Source: Massilia pinisoli (GTDB lineage: Bacteria; Pseudomonadota; Gammaproteobacteria; Burkholderiales; Burkholderiaceae_D). Taken from it: a stretch of 64,000 nt of DNA. The notes beneath the pieces were generated by a model that saw only the letters and a program-made list of their open reading frames with translations, had not been told where the DNA came from and did no database searches. The position numbers were made by a program, and so were the translations under genes. This document shows positions 58,690 to 64,000 of this stretch, piece after piece (position 1 is the first letter of the stretch; each line of letters begins with the position of its first letter). Where the stretch lies: NCBI RefSeq assembly GCF_024753285.1, contig NZ_JANUGW010000027.1:1-64000 (forward strand), in the 5' to 3' direction.

Positions 58690-59718
58690 ATGACCCAAGT
58701 CGTTACCCTTCACCCGCCGGTCACGCCGGCCTCCCTGCCGAAGGACGCCACCTGGCCGCTGGCCGACGTGCTCGCGCTGTTCGAGCTGCCGATGCCGGAG
58801 CTGATGTTCCGTGCTAGCCAAGCCCACCGCGCCAACTTCCCGGATGGCGACGTCGAACTCGCGACCCTCCTGTCGATCAAGACGGGCGGCTGCGAGGAAG
58901 ACTGCGGCTACTGTCCGCAGGCCGCGCGCTACGACACGGGTGTCGAGGCCAAGAAGATCCTCGACCTCGACACGGTGCTGGACGCCGCGCGCGAAGCGAA
59001 GGCCAAGGGCGCCACGCGCTTCTGCATGGGCGCCGCCTGGCGCAGCCCGAAAGAGCGCGACATGGAGAAGGTCGAAGCGATGGTGCGCGGCGTGAAGGCG
59101 CTGGGCATGGAAACATGCGCCACGCTGGGCATGCTGGAAGAAGGCCAGGCCGAGCAGCTGAAGCAGGCGGGCCTCGACTACTACAACCACAACATCGACA
59201 CGTCGCCCGACTTCTACGGCGACGTGATCTCCACGCGCGAGTACCGCGACCGCTTGGACACGCTGGGTCGCGTGCGCACGGCCGGCCTGAAGATCTGCTG
59301 CGGCGGCATCGTCGGCATGGGCGAGACGCGCGAGCAGCGCGCAGGCCTGATCGCGCAGCTGGCAAACATGAACCCGTATCCCGAATCGGTGCCCATCAAC
59401 CACCTCGTGCAGGTCGAGGGCACCCCGATGCACGGTCTGCCGCCGCTGGACCCGATCGAATTCGTGCGCACGATCGCCGTCGCCCGCATCACGATGCCGA
59501 AGGCGCGCGTGCGCCTGTCGGCCGGCCGCCGCGAGCTCGGTGAAGCCGTGCAGGCGATGTGCTTCATGGCCGGCGCCAATTCGATCTTCTACGGCGACAA
59601 GCTGCTCACCACGGACAATCCGGAAGCGGACGATGATCGCAAGCTGCTGGAAAAGCTGGGCCTGAAAACGCGCTCGGCGATGCTGGAGTCGGTACAAAAA
59701 CAAAGCTGCGGTTGTTAG
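58690..59718 (+). CDS. bioB: Biotin synthase
   Basis: Radical-SAM enzyme of 342 residues inserting sulfur into dethiobiotin. The 4Fe-4S radical-SAM cysteines are C68, C72 and C75 in GGCEEDCGYCPQ; FCMGAAWRSPKERD, DYYNHNIDTSPDFY, CCGGIVGMGET and RLSAGRRELGE are the BioB family motifs. It follows bioD by 19 bases. Its stop codon overlaps the left end of a dispersed palindromic repeat (59718-59829), which separates it from liuD. Confidence 0.96.
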   Translation: MTQVVTLHPPVTPASLPKDATWPLADVLALFELPMPELMFRASQAHRANFPDGDVELATLLSIKTGGCEEDCGYCPQAARYDTGVEAKKILDLDTVLDAAREAKAKGATRFCMGAAWRSPKERDMEKVEAMVRGVKALGMETCATLGMLEEGQAEQLKQAGLDYYNHNIDTSPDFYGDVISTREYRDRLDTLGRVRTAGLKICCGGIVGMGETREQRAGLIAQLANMNPYPESVPINHLVQVEGTPMHGLPPLDPIEFVRTIAVARITMPKARVRLSAGRRELGEAVQAMCFMAGANSIFYGDKLLTTDNPEADDDRKLLEKLGLKTRSAMLESVQKQSCGC

Positions 59719-59829
59719 TAGGGTGGACGGGTCTCCCGTCCACGCGGTGATTGTTGGCGGCTCCGTTGTCGTGCACGAAATCGGAGCCGTCGCGTATCAC
59801 CGCGTGGACGGCGCAGCCGTCCACCCTAC
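59718..59829. repeat. Dispersed palindromic repeat, copy 2
   Basis: 112-base element with ends GTAGGGTGGACGG (59718-59730) and its complement CCGTCCACCCTAC (59817-59829). Nested stems include CCGTCCACGCGGTGAT (59736 onward) with ATCACCGCGTGGACGG, and GGCTCCG with CGGAGCC. It lies between bioB and liuD, 87 bases before liuD, and could act as an RNA-stabilising or attenuating hairpin inside the operon. Confidence 0.75.
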
Positions 59830-59916
59830 GCAAATGCTGTCAGGCCACAAGCCAGGTTTTATCGATTCATCAGGCCACAAGCCGATTTTCACAACACATA
59901 AAACAGACGAGACACC

Positions 59917-61947
59917 ATGTTCACGAAGATCCTCATCGCCAACCGTGGCGAAATCGCCTGCCGCGTCGCGGCCACCGCGCGCCGGCTCGGCATCAAGACC
60001 GTTGCCGTCTATTCGGAAGCCGACGCGAACGCCAAGCACGTGGCGGTCTGCGATGAGGCGGTCCTGCTGGGCCCTGCCGCCGCCAAGGACAGCTATCTGC
60101 GCGGCGACAAGATTATCGCCGCCGCGCAGGCCACGGGCGCGCAGGCGATCCACCCGGGCTACGGCTTCCTGTCGGAGAACGCGGAATTCGCGGACGCCTG
60201 CGCGGCCGCGGGCCTCGTGTTCATCGGCCCGCCGGGATCCTCGATGCGCGCGATGGGATCGAAGTCGGCCGCCAAGCAGCTGATGGAAGGCGCGAACGTG
60301 CCGCTCGTGCCGGGCTACCACGGCGACGCGCAGGACCCGGAACTGCTGCAGGCGGAAGCCAACCGCATCGGCTATCCCGTGCTGCTGAAGGCCAGCGCGG
60401 GCGGCGGCGGCAAAGGCATGCGCGTGGTGGAGCGGTCGGAGGATTTCCAGGCCGCGCTCGCGTCGTGCAAGCGCGAAGCCATCTCCTCCTTCGGCGACGA
60501 CAAGGTGCTCGTCGAAAAATACCTCACACGGCCGCGCCACATCGAGATCCAGGTGTTCGCGGACACGCACGGCAACTGCGTCTACCTGCACGAGCGCGAC
60601 TGCTCCGTGCAGCGCCGCCACCAGAAAGTGCTGGAAGAAGCGCCCGCGCCGGGCATGCCGCCGGAGCGCCGTGCCGCGATGGGCGAAGCGGCCGTCGCGG
60701 CCGCACGCGCCGTGGGCTATGTGGGCGCGGGCACCGTCGAATTCATCGCCAACCAGGACGGCTCGTTCTACTTCATGGAGATGAACACGCGGCTGCAGGT
60801 CGAGCACCCCGTCACCGAGATGATCACGGGGACGGACCTCGTCGAATGGCAGCTGCGCGTGGCGGCCGGCCAGCCGCTGCCGAAGCAGCAGCACGAGCTC
60901 GCGATCCACGGCCACGCGATCGAAGCACGCGTGTATGCGGAAAATCCGGAGAAAGGCTTCCTGCCGTCGATCGGGACGTTGCAGTACATGGACACCCCGG
61001 CCCACGTCGCGTTTGAACTGGGCGGCGCGGACGGCAATCCGGCCGGCGTGCGCATCGATTCCGGCGTGCGCGCGGGCGACGCGATCTCGCCGTTCTACGA
61101 TCCGATGATCGCCAAGCTGATCGTGTGGGGCGCGGACCGCGCGCAGGCGCTGGCGCGCATGGCGCAGGCGCTGTCCGAATTCCACATCGTCGGCCTCGCG
61201 ACCAATATCGCGTTCCTGAAGCGGCTCGTCGAAGGCGGCGCCTTCGCGCAGGCCGACCTGGACACGGGCCTGATCGAGCGGCATTCCGCGGCGCTGTTCC
61301 CGCCGGCCGGTCCGGCGCCGCTGCCTGCGCTGGCACTGGCGGCCGTCGCGCTGGTCTCTGCAGACACGCCGACGAGTACCAACCCTGCCGACCCGTGGAC
61401 CAGCACGCACGGCTGGCGCATGAACGGCACGTGCCGCCGCCGCCTCGCGTTCGGCGACGAGTACGCGGCCGCGACGGACGCCAAGGTCTACGCCATCGAC
61501 CTGGCCTATCACGCGCACGGCTGGACGCTCGAAGCGGACGGCAAGGCGCACCCGCTGGCGCTCGTGGCGCAGCACGACGGGCGCTACGCGATCCGCCTGG
61601 ACGGCCAGGCCATCGCGGGCACCGTGCGCCGCGACGGCGAGACGCTGCACGTGTTCACGGGCGGCCTGCACCACGTGCTCGCATGGAGCGACCCGCTCGC
61701 GCACGCGGGCGAACACGAGACGGCCGACGGCCGCCTGACGGCACCGATGCCGGGCAAGGTCGTCGCCGTGATGGCGGCGAACGGGCAGCACGTCCGCAAG
61801 GGCGAGCCGCTCGTGATCATGGAAGCGATGAAGATGGAACACACGATTGCCGCGCCGAGCGACGGCCTGGTCGAGGAAGTGCTGTACCAGGTCGGCGACC
61901 AGGTCGCGGACGGCGCGCCGCTGCTGGCATTCAAGGCAGCGGCGTAG
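59917..61947 (+). CDS. liuD: 3-methylcrotonyl-CoA carboxylase, biotin-containing (alpha) subunit
   Basis: Biotin carboxylase plus biotin carrier subunit of 676 residues. Biotin carboxylase half (1-450): KILIANRGEIACRVAATARR, the ATP-grasp GGGGKGMRVVE, EMNTRLQVEHPVTEMITG. A linker domain follows and the C-terminal biotinyl domain (about 605-672) carries the lysine K639 in the EAMKMEH motif. It works with LiuB; biotin is attached by BirA encoded elsewhere. The operon supplies its cofactor through the upstream bio genes. Confidence 0.95.
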   Translation: MFTKILIANRGEIACRVAATARRLGIKTVAVYSEADANAKHVAVCDEAVLLGPAAAKDSYLRGDKIIAAAQATGAQAIHPGYGFLSENAEFADACAAAGLVFIGPPGSSMRAMGSKSAAKQLMEGANVPLVPGYHGDAQDPELLQAEANRIGYPVLLKASAGGGGKGMRVVERSEDFQAALASCKREAISSFGDDKVLVEKYLTRPRHIEIQVFADTHGNCVYLHERDCSVQRRHQKVLEEAPAPGMPPERRAAMGEAAVAAARAVGYVGAGTVEFIANQDGSFYFMEMNTRLQVEHPVTEMITGTDLVEWQLRVAAGQPLPKQQHELAIHGHAIEARVYAENPEKGFLPSIGTLQYMDTPAHVAFELGGADGNPAGVRIDSGVRAGDAISPFYDPMIAKLIVWGADRAQALARMAQALSEFHIVGLATNIAFLKRLVEGGAFAQADLDTGLIERHSAALFPPAGPAPLPALALAAVALVSADTPTSTNPADPWTSTHGWRMNGTCRRRLAFGDEYAAATDAKVYAIDLAYHAHGWTLEADGKAHPLALVAQHDGRYAIRLDGQAIAGTVRRDGETLHVFTGGLHHVLAWSDPLAHAGEHETADGRLTAPMPGKVVAVMAANGQHVRKGEPLVIMEAMKMEHTIAAPSDGLVEEVLYQVGDQVADGAPLLAFKAAA

Positions 61948-61979
61948 CAACAGGCTCTATCGGGCCACACGAAGAAAGC

Positions 61980-62009
61980 CGCGCCGCCTGTCCAGAAGGC
62001 GGCGGCGCG
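61980..62009 (+). other. GC-rich hairpin between liuD and ghrA
   Basis: CGCGCCGCC (61980-61988) pairs perfectly with GGCGGCGCG (62001-62009) around a 12-base loop in the 149-base gap after liuD. No T-run follows, so it is not a standard intrinsic terminator; it may be an mRNA stabiliser or a pause site. Confidence 0.45.
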
Positions 62010-62096
62010 CGCGCAAGACGCCGCAAAACCAGGGTGCGGCGTGAATGCACCAACGAGACAGCAAACGCAATCCATAAAAACTATTAGGAGACGAAT

Positions 62097-63038
62097 ATGC
62101 GGATACTGCTGTACAGGGGCGACGGCGTCATCGAGCCGTGGGCCCGCGATTTTGCCGAAGCCCTGCCGCACGCGGAGACCGTCGTGTGGCGCGAGGGCAT
62201 GTCACTGGCGTCGCAGGCGCCTTGCGATTACGCGGTGGTGTGGGCGCCGACGCCCGCACTGCTGGATCAACTCGCCCACGTGAGGGCGATCTTCCTGATG
62301 GGCGCCGGCGTCGACGCGCTGCTGAAGTTCGGCGACGCGCTGCCGCCCGTCCCCATCGTCCGCCTGGGCGATGCGGGCATGGCCGAGCAGATGGCGGAGT
62401 ACGTGGCGTATGCGACGTTGCGCTACTTCCGCCGCTTCGACGACTACGAGCAGCAGGCGCGCCAGGGCATGTGGAATCCGCTCGAAACGCGCCACCGCAA
62501 GGCCGATTTCACGGTCGGCGTGCTGGGCCTGGGCAAGCTCGGGTTGCCCGTGCTGCGCACGTTGCGCCAGCTCGGCTTTCCCGTGCGGGGCTGGAGCCGC
62601 TCGGCGCGCGACCTGCCTGGTGTCGAATGCTTCGCCGGCATGGAGTCGCTCGACGACTTCCTGTCCGGCACGCGTGTCCTCGTTTGCATGCTGCCGCTCA
62701 CGCCGGACACGACGAACCTGCTCGACCGCGCACGCCTGTCCCTGCTGCCTGCCGGCGCCTACCTGATCAACGTCGCGCGCGGCGCGCTGGTCGCGGAACC
62801 GGATCTGCTGGCGCTGATCCGCGCCGGCCACATCGCGGGCGCGACGCTGGACGTGTTCCGCAACGAACCGCTGCCGGCACCGCATCCGTTCTGGAACGAG
62901 CCGCGCATCACCATCACGCCGCACATCTCGGCCCTCACGATGCGCGAGGAGGCGGTGCGCCAGATCGCCGCCAAGATCGAGCGGCTGGAACGGGGCGAGG
63001 CCATCGACGACATCGTCGACCGCGCCCGCGGCTACTAG
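62097..63038 (+). CDS. ghrA: Glyoxylate/hydroxypyruvate reductase A-like 2-hydroxyacid dehydrogenase
   Basis: NAD(P)-dependent D-2-hydroxyacid dehydrogenase of 313 residues. Rossmann loop GVLGLGKLGLPVL near residue 140, substrate-site arginine in INVARGALV, and catalytic histidine in TITPHISALTMREEA; the N-terminal substrate domain has GAGVDALL. Relatives reduce glyoxylate, hydroxypyruvate or related 2-oxo acids. It is inserted between liuD and liuE (10 bases before liuE), an unusual place; it may reduce 2-ketoisocaproate or dispose of glyoxylate. Confidence 0.9.
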   Translation: MRILLYRGDGVIEPWARDFAEALPHAETVVWREGMSLASQAPCDYAVVWAPTPALLDQLAHVRAIFLMGAGVDALLKFGDALPPVPIVRLGDAGMAEQMAEYVAYATLRYFRRFDDYEQQARQGMWNPLETRHRKADFTVGVLGLGKLGLPVLRTLRQLGFPVRGWSRSARDLPGVECFAGMESLDDFLSGTRVLVCMLPLTPDTTNLLDRARLSLLPAGAYLINVARGALVAEPDLLALIRAGHIAGATLDVFRNEPLPAPHPFWNEPRITITPHISALTMREEAVRQIAAKIERLERGEAIDDIVDRARGY

Positions 63039-63047
63039 GAAACCATC

Positions 63048-63962
63048 ATGCACATTCAACTGCCGAAACAAGTCAAGATCGTCGAAGTGGGCCCGCGCGA
63101 CGGGCTGCAGAACGAGAAGGAAGCGGTGTCCGCCGCGGTCAAGATCGAGCTGGTCGACCGCCTGTCACGCGCGGGCTTCCGCAATATCGAGGCGGCGTCG
63201 TTCGTCTCGCCGAAGTGGGTGCCGCAGATGGCGACCAGTGCCGAAGTCATGGCAGGCATCGAACGCCGCGCGGGGACGCTGTATTCCGCGCTGACCCCGA
63301 ACATGCAGGGCTTCGAGGCGGCGCTGGCGGCGCGCGCCGATGAAGTCGTGATCTTCGGCTCGGCGTCGGAAGCGTTCTCGCAGCGGAACATCAACTGCTC
63401 GATCGCGGAATCCATCGCGCGCTTCGAACCCGTGGCGAAGGCGGCGAAGGACAACGGCCTGCGGCTGCGCGGCAGCATCAGCTGCGCGTTCGGCTGCCCG
63501 TACCAGGGCGAGGTGCCGCTGGATGCCGTCGCCGACGTCGTCGGGCGCATGCGCGACCTCGGGTGCGACGAGATCGACATCGCCGACACGATCGGCGTGG
63601 CGACCCCGCGCAAGACGCAGGCCGTGATGGAGACGGCGGCACGCGCGTTCGCGCTGGAGCGCATCTCCGGCCACTTCCACGATACGTACGGCCAGGCGCT
63701 TGCCAACATCTACGCCAGCCTGGAACTCGGTGTGTCGATCTTCCACTCGTCCGTGTCGGGCCTGGGCGGCTGCCCGTACGCGAAGGGCGCGACGGGGAAC
63801 GTGGCGACGGAGGACGTCGTGTATATGCTGAACGGGCTCGGTATCGAGACGGGCATCGACCTCGACCTCGTCGTGGAGGCGGGTGCGTTCATCTCGCAGC
63901 ACCTGGGCCGCAAGGGTGCGAGTCGGGCGGGGAATGCCTTGCTGGCGAAGCGCGCGGGTTGA
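63048..63962 (+). CDS. liuE: Hydroxymethylglutaryl-CoA lyase
   Basis: TIM-barrel lyase of 304 residues that cleaves HMG-CoA to acetyl-CoA and acetoacetate, the last step of leucine degradation. Motifs: IVEVGPRDGLQNE (11-23), SCAFGCPYQGEV, DTIGVATPRK, GHFHDTYGQAL (metal-binding histidines) and the signature GLGGCPYAKGATGN containing active-site C242. It ends the liu run; the window ends 38 bases later inside what may be the start of a terminator hairpin. Confidence 0.95.
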   Translation: MHIQLPKQVKIVEVGPRDGLQNEKEAVSAAVKIELVDRLSRAGFRNIEAASFVSPKWVPQMATSAEVMAGIERRAGTLYSALTPNMQGFEAALAARADEVVIFGSASEAFSQRNINCSIAESIARFEPVAKAAKDNGLRLRGSISCAFGCPYQGEVPLDAVADVVGRMRDLGCDEIDIADTIGVATPRKTQAVMETAARAFALERISGHFHDTYGQALANIYASLELGVSIFHSSVSGLGGCPYAKGATGNVATEDVVYMLNGLGIETGIDLDLVVEAGAFISQHLGRKGASRAGNALLAKRAG

Positions 63963-64000
63963 TGTAACGCGGAAATGAAAAAGGCCGACGATCTCTCGTC

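Noticed and set aside
61847..62044. Arg-rich 65-codon frame over the liuD 3' end
   Set aside because: Out-of-frame reading of the biotinyl domain and the GC hairpin; no start context.
1..64000. rRNA, tRNA, phage or insertion-sequence genes
   Set aside because: Looked for conserved rRNA segments, tRNA cloverleaf ends, integrase and transposase motifs; none found by eye.

Overview
The window looks like chromosomal DNA from a high-GC betaproteobacterium of the order Burkholderiales, most likely Oxalobacteraceae close to Massilia/Telluria. This placement is inferred from the protein repertoire (LiuR-type leucine catabolism, TonB-dependent receptors, SpmAB fusion, many SDR/LysR/MarR pairs) and base composition judged by eye. 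I saw no rRNA, tRNA, CRISPR array, prophage or intact insertion sequence.

Region by region. 0.1-2.5 kb: an XRE regulator, an MBL-fold hydrolase, and the divergent MerR regulator liuR. 2.5-9.6 kb: isovaleryl-CoA dehydrogenase liuA, aceK, a thiolase, an SDR, a second acyl-CoA dehydrogenase and a GNAT enzyme. 9.7-19.6 kb: accessory metabolism, namely a MORN/TonB-like exported protein, a quinone-oxidoreductase/LysR divergon, a thiolase-MarR-thioesterase group, an SDR-MarR pair with matching operators, an azoreductase, an SDR, an exported SnoaL-like protein and a LysR. 19.6-25.5 kb: an exported S66 carboxypeptidase, a TonB-dependent receptor and an orphan peptide-binding protein. 25.7-28.5 kb: SpmA-SpmB fusion followed by dacB. 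28.6-32.2 kb: an ECF sigma/NrsF unit divergent from a molybdoenzyme-cytochrome b-small exported protein operon that carries a SigF-like promoter. 33.0-44.4 kb: a peptidoglycan salvage island (D-Ala-D-Ala dipeptidase, AmiD amidase, sugar kinase, DigH-like glycosidase, NagX, AmpG, MurQ, a penicillin-binding-type serine hydrolase, D-amino acid dehydrogenase). 45.2-52.1 kb: a lower-GC stretch with a PA14 esterase and a homospermidine synthase / DUF1190 lipoprotein / ATP-grasp amidoligase operon. 52.4-64 kb: ychJ, then liuB-liuC-bioA-bioF-bioD-bioB-liuD-ghrA-liuE.

How it works together. The two ends of the window hold one pathway: leucine/isovalerate degradation (liuA at 2.5 kb; liuB, C, D, E at 52.9-64 kb). 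Both ends carry the same inverted-repeat operator, a probable LiuR site. The methylcrotonyl-CoA carboxylase needs biotin, and all four late biotin genes lie inside its operon, so cofactor supply and apoenzyme synthesis are probably co-transcribed. The pathway ends in acetyl-CoA and acetoacetate. The thiolase and AceK (glyoxylate bypass control) next to liuA fit that output.

The strongest candidates for little-described biology are the homospermidine synthase-DUF1190-amidoligase operon, the operator buried in the ychJ coding sequence, the bio-in-liu arrangement and the sigma/NrsF molybdoenzyme divergon with its previously uncalled 51-residue exported protein.
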